A stretch of 9,180 nucleotides of DNA from Burkholderiaceae bacterium (GTDB taxonomy: Bacteria; Pseudomonadota; Gammaproteobacteria; Burkholderiales; Burkholderiaceae). The first letter of the stretch is position 1. The number at the start of each line of letters is the position of its first letter. Made by a program: the position numbers and the translations under genes. Of this stretch, positions 1 to 7,860 are shown piece by piece. Location of the stretch: contig JAGOCV010000154.1 of the NCBI GenBank assembly GCA_017998575.1, positions 1-9,180 of the forward strand, in the 5' to 3' direction. The notes beneath the pieces were generated by a model, which had not been told where the DNA came from, made no database searches, and saw nothing but the letters and a program-made list of their open reading frames with translations.

Positions 1-855
1 GTTGGCGGCACCGGCGGAGCCGGCGTTGAAGCCGAACCAGCCCACCCACAGCAGCGAGGCGCCCACCATCGTCAGCGTCAGGCTGTGCGGGGTGAAGGCT
101 TCCTTGCCGTAGCCCAGGCGCTTGCCCAGCACGTAGGCGCCCACCAGCCCGGCGATACCGGCGTTGATGTGCACCACGGTACCGCCCGCGAAGTCGAGCG
201 CGCCGTCGGCGCCCAGCAGGCCGCCGCCCCACACGATGTGGGCCATGGGCACGTAGCTGAACGTGAACCAGATGATGGAGAACAGCACGACCGCGCCGAA
301 CTTGATGCGCTCGGCGAACGAGCCCACGATCAGCGCCGTGGTGATGGCGGCGAAGGTGCCCTGGAACGCGATGAACACGTACTCGGGGATGGTGGCCAGC
401 GCACCGAAGGTGTCAGGCGTGACGCCCTTCAGGAAGATCTTGTCGAAGCCGCCGAAGAACTTGCCTTCGCCCGAGAACGCCAGGCTGTAGCCGTAGATGG
501 CCCACAGCAGGCTGATCAGCGAGAAGATCACGAAGACCTGCATCAGCACCGACAGCATGTTCTTGGAGCGGGCCAGGCCGCCGTAGAACAGCGCCAGGCC
601 GGGGATGGTCATCAGGATGACCAGCAGGGTGGAGGTCAGCATCCAGGCGGTGTCGCCGGAATCGACCTTGGGTGCGGGTGCTGCGGCGGCGGGCGCTTCA
701 GCAGCAGGCGCGGCGGCCGGAGCGGCTGCAGCAGCGGGGGCGGCTTCGGCGGGGGCCGAGGCTGCGGGTTCGGCGGCGGGGGCCTGGGCGATGGCAACGG
801 TGCCGCCAGCCAGCAGGCTCAGACCCAGCGCGAGGGATGCGAGCAGTTTTTTCAT
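1..855 (-). CDS. amtB: Ammonium transporter AmtB, N-terminal 285 residues (partial at window edge)
   Basis: This gene encodes the trimeric inner-membrane channel that conducts NH3/NH4+ and is blocked by GlnK when nitrogen is plentiful. The start at 855 gives a signal peptide (MKKLLASLALGLSLLAGG..., likely cut after AIAQA), as in E. coli AmtB. A run almost entirely of Ala and Pro (about residues 24-62) follows before the first transmembrane helix, which begins near SGDTAWML. Family landmarks are clear: the phenylalanine gate F164/F168 in AFQGTF, W209 in VWGGG, D221 in DFAGG, and the first pore histidine H229 in GGTVVHINA. The visible part ends in WFGFNAGSAGAAN. The second pore histidine would lie beyond the window. 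It starts 27 nt after the glnK stop, with a purine-rich stretch just before the ATG, so it is co-transcribed with glnK. The identification is secure. Only the long Ala/Pro linker is unusual. Confidence 0.97.
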   Translation of the reverse strand, partial: MKKLLASLALGLSLLAGGTVAIAQAPAAEPAASAPAEAAPAAAAAPAAAPAAEAPAAAAPAPKVDSGDTAWMLTSTLLVILMTIPGLALFYGGLARSKNMLSVLMQVFVIFSLISLLWAIYGYSLAFSGEGKFFGGFDKIFLKGVTPDTFGALATIPEYVFIAFQGTFAAITTALIVGSFAERIKFGAVVLFSIIWFTFSYVPMAHIVWGGGLLGADGALDFAGGTVVHINAGIAGLVGAYVLGKRLGYGKEAFTPHSLTLTMVGASLLWVGWFGFNAGSAGAAN

Positions 856-882
856 GTCGGTGTCTTCTTTCTCTGATGCGGC

Positions 883-1999
<1,117 letters not shown>

Positions 2000-2042
2000 C
2001 AGGTGCTCTCCGTTGGGTTGATAAGAAATGACGGAGACCCAA

Positions 2043-2060
2043 AAGCATGGAGCGTGCCAA
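2043..2060 (-). promoter_or_regulatory. Sigma-54 (-24/-12) promoter for porin-glnK-amtB
   Basis: Read on the minus strand the site is TTGGCACGCTCCATGCTT. It matches the RpoN consensus TTGGCACG-N4-TTGCT with the invariant GG (2058-2057) and GC (2046-2045) separated by exactly 10 nt. The only core difference is A for T at the first base of TTGC. The predicted transcription start is near 2033, giving a 5' leader of about 34 nt that contains the porin ribosome binding site. Control by RpoN with an NtrC-type activator is typical of glnK-amtB operons and agrees with the dyad upstream. Confidence 0.85.
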
Positions 2061-2133
2061 AGGCCAGAAGCCCGTGGGGATATGGAAACGCCTTGTCACG
2101 GGCATGGTTCGCTGCCGAAACCCGCCATTAGCA

Positions 2134-2150
2134 TGCACAAGACAGGTGCG
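2134..2150 (-). promoter_or_regulatory. Putative NtrC (NRI) enhancer site
   Basis: The 17-bp dyad is TGCACAAGACAGGTGCG. It matches the NtrC pattern TGCAC-N7-GTGCA at nine of ten specified positions. Its centre lies about 109 bp upstream of the predicted sigma-54 start, close to the distance of the proximal NtrC site of the E. coli glnA promoter. It sits in the gap shared with the divergent yifB gene. A second partial site (TGCACC at 2183-2188, with a poor right half) overlaps the start of the yifB leader. Confidence 0.7.
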
Positions 2151-2199
2151 GCCAGCCAGGACGTTTGAACAACCGGCATGAATGCACCAAATCAGGGAT

Positions 2200-2203
2200 G
2201 GAG
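2200..2203 (+). promoter_or_regulatory. Ribosome binding site that decides the yifB start
   Basis: GGAG lies 8 nt before the ATG at 2212. An in-frame ATG at 2182 has no comparable site and would add ten residues (MHQIRDGVAR) not expected in the family. The ATG at 2212 gives MSLALVQSRALLG, the standard YifB N-terminus. Confidence 0.75.
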
Positions 2204-2211
2204 TTGCTCGA

Positions 2212-3753
2212 ATGAGTCTTGCTTTGGTGCAGAGCCGCGCGCTGCTCGGCCTGCAATCGCCGCCGGTGACGGTCGAGGTCCACCTCGCCAACGGCCTGCC
2301 CAGCTTCACACTGGTCGGACTGGCCGACACCGAAGTGAAGGAAGCGCGCGAGCGCGTGCGGGCCGCCCTGCAGATGAGCGGGCTCGACTTTCCCACCAAC
2401 AAGCGCATCACCGTCAATCTGGCGCCCGCCGACCTGCCCAAGGATTCGGGCCGGTTCGATCTGCCGATCGCCCTGGGCATCCTGGCCGCCAGCGGGCAGG
2501 TCGACACCGCGCGACTGGCCGGCCACGAGTTCGCGGGCGAGCTGTCGCTCTCGGGCGAGCTGCGCCCGGTGCGCGGCGCACTTGCCATGGGACTGGCCGT
2601 GCGTGGCGCAGCCACCCGGCTGGTGCTGCCGCGCGCCAGTGCGGCCGAAGCGGCCCTGGTGCCCGATGCCACGGTGTTCGGCGCACGCCATCTGCTCGAC
2701 GTGGTGGCGCGCTTCGCGCCCCTGCCGGATGAGGCGCCGGCCGAAGCGCCCGGCGACGGCTTCGTGCGCATGGAGGCAACGCCGCCTGCCGCCGGTACGC
2801 TGGAGGGCCCCGACCTCATCGACGTGAAAGGCCAGACCGCGGCCCGCCGCGCGCTGGAGATCGCCGCGGCCGGCAGTCACAGCCTTTTGATGGTCGGGCC
2901 ACCGGGCTCGGGCAAGTCGATGCTCGCGCAGCGGCTGGCCGGCCTGTTGCCGCCGATGACCGTGGACGAAGCGCTGGAGAGCGCGGCCGTGGCCAGCCTG
3001 ACGGGCGGCCTGGCAGCCGGCCGCTGGCGCCAGCGGCCCACGCGCTCGCCCCACCATTCGGCCAGCGCCGTCGCGCTGGTGGGGGGTGGCTCGCCACCGC
3101 GGCCGGGCGAGATCTCGCTGGCCCATCACGGCGTGCTGTTCCTCGACGAGCTGCCCGAATTCCCGCGCGCCGCGCTGGAGGCGCTGCGCGAGCCCATGGA
3201 AACCGGCCACATCACCATCTCGCGCGCCGCACTGGCCTGCGACTTCCCCGCGCGCTTCCAGTTCGTGGCCGCCATGAACCCCTGCCCCTGCGGCTGGCTG
3301 GGCTCGCGCCGGCGTGCCTGCCGCTGCACGCCTGACCAGGTGGCGCGCTACCAGGGTCGCATCAGCGGCCCGCTGCTCGACCGCATCGACCTGCAGATCG
3401 AGGTCGGCGCGCTCGACGCGGCCGAGTTGCTGACGGCGCCACCGGGCGAGCCCAGCGCCGGTCCCCGCGCACGTGCCGCCGCCGCGCGCGAACGTGCGCA
3501 GTCGCGCCAGGGCAAGCCCAACCAGGCGCTCGCCGGCGCCGAGATCGACCGCCACGCCGCGCTCGACGCCGCGGCGCGCGGCATGCTCGACAAGGTGGCG
3601 CACCGGCTGGCGTGGTCGGCCCGCGCCACCCACCGCGCACTGCGCGTGGCGCGTACCATCGCCGACCTGGGGGGCTCGGCCGCCATCGAGGTCGCGCATG
3701 TGGCCGAGGCCGTGCAGTACCGGCGGGCGTTGCCGGGGGCGGCGGCTTCATGA
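2212..3753 (+). CDS. comM: YifB/ComM family Mg-chelatase-like AAA+ ATPase
   Basis: This is a 513-residue protein of normal family length. ComM is a hexameric helicase-like ATPase that promotes branch migration during integration of transformed DNA. YifB is the name used in species where the role is untested. The N-terminal ChlI/Lon-protease-like domain (about residues 1-165, LVQSRALLGLQSPPVTVEVHL) is followed by the AAA+ domain. That domain has Walker A GPPGSGKS (229-236, Lys235), the conserved APHH/SPHH..SASAVALVGGG stretch, Walker B VLFLDE (308-313), the NPCPCG cysteine motif (356-361) and RISGPLLDRIDL (from Arg383). The C-terminal Mg_chelatase_C domain ends in QYRR. All key residues are intact. 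It is divergent from the nitrogen operon and convergent with the LysR gene, and appears monocistronic. Confidence 0.96.
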   Translation: MSLALVQSRALLGLQSPPVTVEVHLANGLPSFTLVGLADTEVKEARERVRAALQMSGLDFPTNKRITVNLAPADLPKDSGRFDLPIALGILAASGQVDTARLAGHEFAGELSLSGELRPVRGALAMGLAVRGAATRLVLPRASAAEAALVPDATVFGARHLLDVVARFAPLPDEAPAEAPGDGFVRMEATPPAAGTLEGPDLIDVKGQTAARRALEIAAAGSHSLLMVGPPGSGKSMLAQRLAGLLPPMTVDEALESAAVASLTGGLAAGRWRQRPTRSPHHSASAVALVGGGSPPRPGEISLAHHGVLFLDELPEFPRAALEALREPMETGHITISRAALACDFPARFQFVAAMNPCPCGWLGSRRRACRCTPDQVARYQGRISGPLLDRIDLQIEVGALDAAELLTAPPGEPSAGPRARAAAARERAQSRQGKPNQALAGAEIDRHAALDAAARGMLDKVAHRLAWSARATHRALRVARTIADLGGSAAIEVAHVAEAVQYRRALPGAAAS

Positions 3754-3816
3754 CATGGATGGCGCCGCAAGCGTGACGGACACCTCCCCGCACCGCTGCG
3801 TACGGGCCGTTCGGAG

Positions 3817-4731
3817 TCAGTCGGTCTTCTGCCCCTGGCCTCGGGTCTGACACCTGATCGCCTCGCCCAGCAGCCAGTCGCGAAACCGGGCCACGAACGG
3901 GTCTTCGGCCAGGCGGTTGGGGTAGATCAGATAGAAGGCGTCGGCCGAATCCACGCATTGCGCGAACGGGGCCACCAGGCGCCCCGCCTTGAGATCGTCT
4001 TCAACCAGCGCCAACTGGCCCAACGCGACGCCTGCGCCATCCAGCGCCATCTGGTAGGCCAGGCTGACGCTCTCGAACGTCATGCCGCGGTCCGGGTCGA
4101 TGCCGACGGCGCCTGCAGCGGCCAGCCACAGGCGCCAGTAGCCCGGCCTTGCTGCGGACTGCAGCAGCGTGGTGCGCGCGAGGTCGGAGGGGCTCGTCAT
4201 CGAGCCAAGGCGTTGCAGTAGCGCCGGGCTGCAGACGGGCGTCAGCTCGATGTCCACGAGCCGGTGGCTGATGCAACCAGGCCAGTCGCCACGGCCAATC
4301 CGGATGGCCACGTCGGTCGTGCGCGTGCTGAAGTCGATGGGCCGCAGGGACGTGGTGAAAACGACATCACGGTCGGGCTCCGCGGCGCGAAACGCTGGCA
4401 GGCGCGGCACGAGCCACCGCACGCCGAAAGTCATCGAACACCAGATGTGCAGGGGGTCGCGTCCTTGGGTTGACTTTATTTCGTCCGTCGCCTCACTCAG
4501 ACGCAGCAAGGCGTCACTCACGCCGCGCAGATAGAGCGTGCCACTGTGGGTCAGCGAAAGCCGCCGGTTCGAACGCTTGAACAACGGCGCGCCGAGGTGT
4601 TCTTCCAGCAGCGCCAGCTGGCGACTGACCGCACCTGGCGTGACATGCAGTTCTTCGGCGGCCTGTTTCACGCTGCCCCGGCGTCCGACGGCTTCAAAGG
4701 CGCGAACGGCATTCAGCGGAGGCAGGCTCAT
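3817..4731 (-). CDS. LysR-type transcriptional regulator, GcvA-like subgroup
   Basis: This is a 304-residue regulator with an N-terminal winged helix-turn-helix (about residues 4-62; recognition region SVKQAAEELHVTPGAVSRQL at 20-39) and a linker helix. The C-terminal periplasmic-binding-protein-like effector domain carries the GcvA-like landmarks RWLVPRLPAF, DVAIRIGRGDWPG and GAGVALGQLALVEDDL. The start MSLPPLNAVRAFEAV is the usual one for this subgroup. The ribosome binding site is weak (GAGACGAC before the ATG). It is divergent from the TRAP-type binding protein gene, 210 bp apart, so it most likely controls the binding protein/RraA genes and itself in response to a small acid. The effector cannot be read from sequence. 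Confidence 0.93.
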   Translation of the reverse strand: MSLPPLNAVRAFEAVGRRGSVKQAAEELHVTPGAVSRQLALLEEHLGAPLFKRSNRRLSLTHSGTLYLRGVSDALLRLSEATDEIKSTQGRDPLHIWCSMTFGVRWLVPRLPAFRAAEPDRDVVFTTSLRPIDFSTRTTDVAIRIGRGDWPGCISHRLVDIELTPVCSPALLQRLGSMTSPSDLARTTLLQSAARPGYWRLWLAAAGAVGIDPDRGMTFESVSLAYQMALDGAGVALGQLALVEDDLKAGRLVAPFAQCVDSADAFYLIYPNRLAEDPFVARFRDWLLGEAIRCQTRGQGQKTD

Positions 4732-4751
4732 GTCGTCTCGATTCAGGAAAA

Positions 4752-4783
4752 CTCAACTAGTGCGTCAGTTTAAATCGGTTGAG
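4752..4783. promoter_or_regulatory. Possible LysR operator, inverted repeat in an AT-rich patch
   Basis: A perfect 6-bp inverted repeat CTCAAC (4752-4757) / GTTGAG (4778-4783) surrounds a shorter one, AACT-N8-AGTT (4755-4770). The patch contains TTTAAA and is clearly more AT-rich than its surroundings. It lies 21 bp upstream of the lysR start, where an autoregulatory site would be expected. It does not fit the T-N11-A rule cleanly, so this is a candidate only. I see no convincing sigma-70 promoter in the rest of the 4732-4941 gap. Confidence 0.3.
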
Positions 4784-4941
4784 GGCGCCGGCGGGGTGCG
4801 GAAGAATCCGTAGCAACAGCCCGGCGCCATGACAGGCGCGTCGCACTTCGCCGGGCGGTTTTGCGCCGCGCGCACAACCCGGCCTCCGGCATGCGCCGGA
4901 CGATTGCCGCACTGATAACGAAGAAACACGGGACACATCCA

Positions 4942-5973
4942 ATGGCTGGTACGGGCGCACGAGACGTCACACTGAAACTGCAGGCAGTCTGGAGCGAAGA
5001 CTCCGTGTTGCATGAGTTCGCGATGGACTACGTCAATATCGTCAATGCGATTGGCGCGGGGCGCATACGCCTGGAGATGCTGCCGCGCGGTGCCGTGGTG
5101 CGCCGCGGAGGCGACCTTCAGGCCGCGGTCGCCTCCGGCGCACTGGATGCCGCCCACGGCGTCGCGTCGAATCAGTACGCGAAGGACAAGGCCTATGCCC
5201 TGTTCACCACCCCGCCATCGTTCGGATGGAACTCCGTGCAGATGCTCGGCTGGATGCGATACGGCGGCGGCCAGGCGCTCTACGACGAACTCGTGCAGAA
5301 GGTGCACGGTCAGAACATCACCGGCTACCTGGTGGGCCCGATGCCGACCCAGCCGCTGGGGTGGTTCAAGAAGCCGATCAACTCTCCCGATGATCTGAAA
5401 GGGCTGCGGTATCGGACGGGTGGCCTCTCCGCCGACGTCAGCCGCATCCTGGGTATGGAGCCTGTCCTCATTCCCGGCAACGAAACGGCTCAAGCCCTTG
5501 CCAGCGGACAGGTCGATGCGGCTGAATATCTGAATCCCACGATCGACCGTCAGGTCGGCCTGTCGAAGGCTGCGCCGATCTATGTCGTGCAAGGCTATCA
5601 CCAGGTGTGCGAATGCTTCGAGGTGATCTACAACAAGTCGAAGCTCGATGAACTCGGCGATGAAGTGAAGCAGCTGCTCGACATTGCAGCCGACGCTGCG
5701 TCGTCCTCGATGCTCTACAAGCAGATGACGTACTACCCGCGCGACCTGGAGAAGATCAGATCCGAGGACAAGGTCACGGTTGTCCGGGCGCCGGACAGCG
5801 TCCTGCAAGCACAGCTGCAAGCGTGGTCACAAGTGATCGAGGATCTCTCCAGCGATCCTTTCTTCAGGAAAGTCATCGACAGCCAGCGCGCATGGACGAA
5901 GCGCGTGATCGGGTTCGATCTGGAGTGGGATGCACCCCGTGAACGGGCCTACGCCTTCTTCAACAAACCCTGA
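4942..5973 (+). CDS. TRAP-type (DctP family) solute-binding protein without a visible signal peptide
   Basis: This is a 343-residue DctP-like protein. DctP proteins normally capture carboxylates in the periplasm for a DctQM permease. The fold landmarks are the first strand DVTLKLQAVWS, the SPDDLKGLRYRTGG segment with the ligand-gripping Arg (Arg158) and LGMEPVLIPGNE. These are followed by QALASGQVDAAEYLNP and GLSKAAPIYVVQGYHQ, which resembles the keto-acid (TakP-like) branch. The ATG at 4942 was chosen because GGGA lies 8 nt upstream and the mature domain begins at once. Earlier in-frame starts (ATG 4891, TTG 4861) add MRRTIAALITKK-type sequence with no secretory core. The other frames upstream do not encode a leader either. 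No dctQ or dctM is present. GC is lower than in the neighbours. The family call is good; export and function are uncertain. Confidence 0.82.
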   Translation: MAGTGARDVTLKLQAVWSEDSVLHEFAMDYVNIVNAIGAGRIRLEMLPRGAVVRRGGDLQAAVASGALDAAHGVASNQYAKDKAYALFTTPPSFGWNSVQMLGWMRYGGGQALYDELVQKVHGQNITGYLVGPMPTQPLGWFKKPINSPDDLKGLRYRTGGLSADVSRILGMEPVLIPGNETAQALASGQVDAAEYLNPTIDRQVGLSKAAPIYVVQGYHQVCECFEVIYNKSKLDELGDEVKQLLDIAADAASSSMLYKQMTYYPRDLEKIRSEDKVTVVRAPDSVLQAQLQAWSQVIEDLSSDPFFRKVIDSQRAWTKRVIGFDLEWDAPRERAYAFFNKP

Positions 5974-6039
5974 AACCCCCGGCTGCGCGCGTCGATGACG
6001 ACGGCCAGATCTTTCCTCTCGCACGACAGCTCTCCCCTG

Positions 6040-6059
6040 CCCATCGAGCGAACGATGGG
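6040..6059 (+). other. Intercistronic hairpin between the two binding-protein genes
   Basis: CCCATCG / CGATGGG form a perfect 7-bp stem around AGCGAA within the 136-bp gap. No U-run follows, so it is more likely an mRNA structure than an intrinsic terminator. No promoter with good spacing was recognised in this gap. Confidence 0.35.
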
Positions 6060-6109
6060 GAGCTGGCCTCTGCATGACATCTGTTGACGCTGAAAAAAAG
6101 GAGACTCTC

Positions 6110-7078
6110 ATGTTGTTAAGGTCGTTGCTCTTGAACCTGGCTGCAGTTGTGGCCTTGCTTCCCGGGAGCTCCCGTGCCCAGGCTCCTTCGGAGCCGATAC
6201 GGCTGGTCGTGGGCTTTGCGCCTGGCGGTCCCACGGATGCCGTGGCCCGCATCGCCGCGGAAATCCTGACTGCCCGGCTGGGCGTGCCCGCCGTCGTCGA
6301 CAACCGTCCCGGCGCCAGCGGCGCCATCGCCGCGAGCGCCGTCTCCAACGCCCGGCCCGATGGCAACACCTTGCTGGTGAACGTCGTGGCCGACATCGTC
6401 AATCCGGTGATCGCGCGCGAGAAGGACAACGTCATCACCCGGCGGTTCATGCCCGTGGTGCTGCTGGCCGAGTCTCCCAATGTGCTGGTGGTGCATCCTT
6501 CCGTGAAGGCCAACACGGCCAAAGAACTCATCGAGCTCGCACGCTCGAGCCCGAAGGACACGTTCAGTTATGGCTCGGCGGGCGCGGGCACGGTCAGCCA
6601 CTTGTCCGGCGTGCTGTTCTCCGACGCCACGGGCGTCTCCATGGTGCACATCCCCTACAAAGGCACGGGCCCCGCGCAGATCGATCTGCTCGCCGGCCGT
6701 GTGCCGCTCATGTTCGACAACCTGATCAACGGGCTGGCCAACGCGCGGGCGGGCAAGGTCAGGGCACTGGCCGTGACGTCGACGCAACGGTGGGTGGGTG
6801 CGCCCGAGCTGCCGACGCTGGCCGAAGTCGGGCTGCCCAATACCGATCTCCTGTCAGTCTTCGGACTGGTTGCGCCACTGAACACGCCGAAGGCCACCAT
6901 CGATCGCATCGCTTCCGCCTTGCTGCAGGGCATGGCGACGCCCGAGATCCGCCAACGGCTCAATCAGGTCGGTGCGGCGCCCGGCACCCTGAATGCCCAG
7001 GCGTATGGCGCCTACCTCGATGCGCAGATTCAGCGCTGGGAAAAGCTGCTCGCGGAGGGCAAGCTCGACCTGAAGTAA
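6110..7078 (+). CDS. Bug-family (TctC) tripartite tricarboxylate transporter substrate-binding protein
   Basis: This is a 322-residue periplasmic binding protein of the Bug/TctC family, greatly expanded in Burkholderiales, which binds small carboxylates or related solutes. The start at 6110 follows a strong AAGGAG 6 nt upstream and gives a proper signal peptide (MLLRSLLLNLAAVVALLPG, cut after SRA or AQA at 23-25). An upstream in-frame ATG (6074) would bury this leader. Family hallmarks are PIRLVVGFAPGGPTDAVAR (Asp43), VVDNRPGASGAIAA, ARPDGNTLL, YGSAGAGTVSHL and VHIPYKGTGPAQIDLLAGRV. No TctA or TctB membrane genes are visible, which is common for Bug proteins. It sits between the TRAP-type protein and the RraA-family gene on the same strand, so shared transcription is likely. 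The ligand is unknown. Confidence 0.94.
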   Translation: MLLRSLLLNLAAVVALLPGSSRAQAPSEPIRLVVGFAPGGPTDAVARIAAEILTARLGVPAVVDNRPGASGAIAASAVSNARPDGNTLLVNVVADIVNPVIAREKDNVITRRFMPVVLLAESPNVLVVHPSVKANTAKELIELARSSPKDTFSYGSAGAGTVSHLSGVLFSDATGVSMVHIPYKGTGPAQIDLLAGRVPLMFDNLINGLANARAGKVRALAVTSTQRWVGAPELPTLAEVGLPNTDLLSVFGLVAPLNTPKATIDRIASALLQGMATPEIRQRLNQVGAAPGTLNAQAYGAYLDAQIQRWEKLLAEGKLDLK

Positions 7079-7079
7079 C

Positions 7080-7095
7080 CCCGGCACCCGCCGGG
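7080..7095 (+). other. Short GC hairpin after the Bug gene
   Basis: CCCGGC / GCCGGG form a 6-bp stem with an ACCC loop, starting 2 nt after the TAA stop. There is no U-run, so full termination is unlikely. It may stabilise or attenuate the transcript before the RraA-family gene 36 nt further on. Confidence 0.35.
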
Positions 7096-7131
7096 CGGCA
7101 CCGACGATCCAACGACCACCTATCCAGAAAA

Positions 7132-7857
7132 ATGACACACAAGAAGCTCACAGGCAAGATCGACGCCTCGAACATCAAGGCCTTCGAGTTGCCGCCCGTC
7201 CGCGACGGCCTTCTCGACGACTTCAGGGCCCTGGGCGATGCCAGCGGTGTCGTCTCCGACATCCTCGACGAACTCGGGATCACCGGCGCACTCGCAGCGT
7301 CGTTCCTGCGACCCACCATCGCCGGAGCGGTCGCCGTCGGCACGGCCCTGACGGTGCGCAACGTGCCGCTGCGCCAGCATCCCTACGAGGCGGCCCGCGC
7401 CAAGGTCAACGGCATGGCCGAGTTCGAGGCCCACAACCTGGCCAAGCCTGGCGACATGATCGTCATCCAGGGGGTCTCGGGGGTGTCGAACATGGGTGGC
7501 ATCTCCGCCCAGACCGGCAGGCGCCAGGGTGAAGTCGGCGCCATCGTGGAAGGGGGAATTCGCGACGTGCCGCATTCCCGGTCGGTGGGCTATCCGCTCT
7601 GGGCGTCGGAAGTGACACCGGTCACCGGCAAGTGGCGCATACAGACCGTGGAGATCAACGGCGACATCCAGATCGGCGGTATCCGCGTGTCACCTGGCGA
7701 CATCGTCCTGGCCGACGACACCGGCGTCTGCTTCATCCCCCGTGAGCGGGCAGAAGAAGTGCTGGTGCTGTGCCAGAAAAAGGTGGCCGCCGAGGCCCGC
7801 AAGTGCAAGCTGATCGATCAGGGCATGCAGGTGGCGGACCTGCCCACCAACGCCTGA
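7132..7857 (+). CDS. RraA / 4-hydroxy-4-methyl-2-oxoglutarate aldolase family protein
   Basis: This is a 241-residue member of the RraA-like family. The family includes divalent-metal aldolases cleaving 4-hydroxy-4-methyl- or 4-carboxy-4-hydroxy-2-oxo acids, as well as the RNase E inhibitor RraA. The core features are VVSDILDELG, RPTIAGAVAVGTALTV, KPGDMIVIQG, IVEGGIRDVPHSRSVGYPLW and PGDIVLADDTGVCFIP. The aldolase motif D-X20-R-D is only partly kept: Arg144 and Asp145 are present, but the leading Asp is Gly123 (SNMGGISA). Residues 1-25 form an N-terminal extension. The start at 7132 has only a weak ribosome binding site, consistent with dependence on the upstream Bug gene. The stop lies 3 nt from the convergent gene. 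It is probably an enzyme of organic acid turnover; its substrate is unknown, and names such as menaquinone methyltransferase would be wrong. Confidence 0.88.
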   Translation: MTHKKLTGKIDASNIKAFELPPVRDGLLDDFRALGDASGVVSDILDELGITGALAASFLRPTIAGAVAVGTALTVRNVPLRQHPYEAARAKVNGMAEFEAHNLAKPGDMIVIQGVSGVSNMGGISAQTGRRQGEVGAIVEGGIRDVPHSRSVGYPLWASEVTPVTGKWRIQTVEINGDIQIGGIRVSPGDIVLADDTGVCFIPRERAEEVLVLCQKKVAAEARKCKLIDQGMQVADLPTNA

Positions 7858-7860
7858 CGG

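Noticed and set aside
666..786. Possible tandem DNA repeat or CRISPR-like array in the Ala/Pro region
   Set aside because: The repetition comes from Ala/Pro codons in amtB; there is no constant unit with spacers.
85..876. 263-residue plus-strand frame opposite amtB
   Set aside because: It is antisense to amtB and the product is Gly/Arg/His-rich noise, partly from the Ala/Pro-coding repeat read backwards.
2128..3699. 523-residue open frame antisense to yifB
   Set aside because: It is a shadow of a high-GC gene: low-complexity Arg/Ala/Gly/His-rich translation, no domain, and full overlap with an intact conserved ATPase gene.
4861..4941. Upstream TTG/ATG starts for the TRAP-type protein
   Set aside because: No ribosome binding site and no signal peptide or domain is gained; the ATG at 4942 fits better.
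4765..5820. 351-residue minus-strand frame opposite the TRAP-type gene
   Set aside because: The plus strand encodes a clear DctP fold; the antisense translation shows no family signature and no ribosome binding site.
6040..6059. Intrinsic terminator between the TRAP-type and Bug genes
   Set aside because: The stem is fair but no U-run follows, so it is listed only as a hairpin.
6116..6787. 223-residue minus-strand frame opposite the Bug gene
   Set aside because: It is a His/Gly/Arg-rich shadow of a strongly supported binding-protein gene.
6790..7131. N-terminal extension of the RraA-family protein starting inside the Bug gene
   Set aside because: The extra 114 residues overlap the Bug coding sequence in another frame and look like noise; the ATG at 7132 gives a normal family length.
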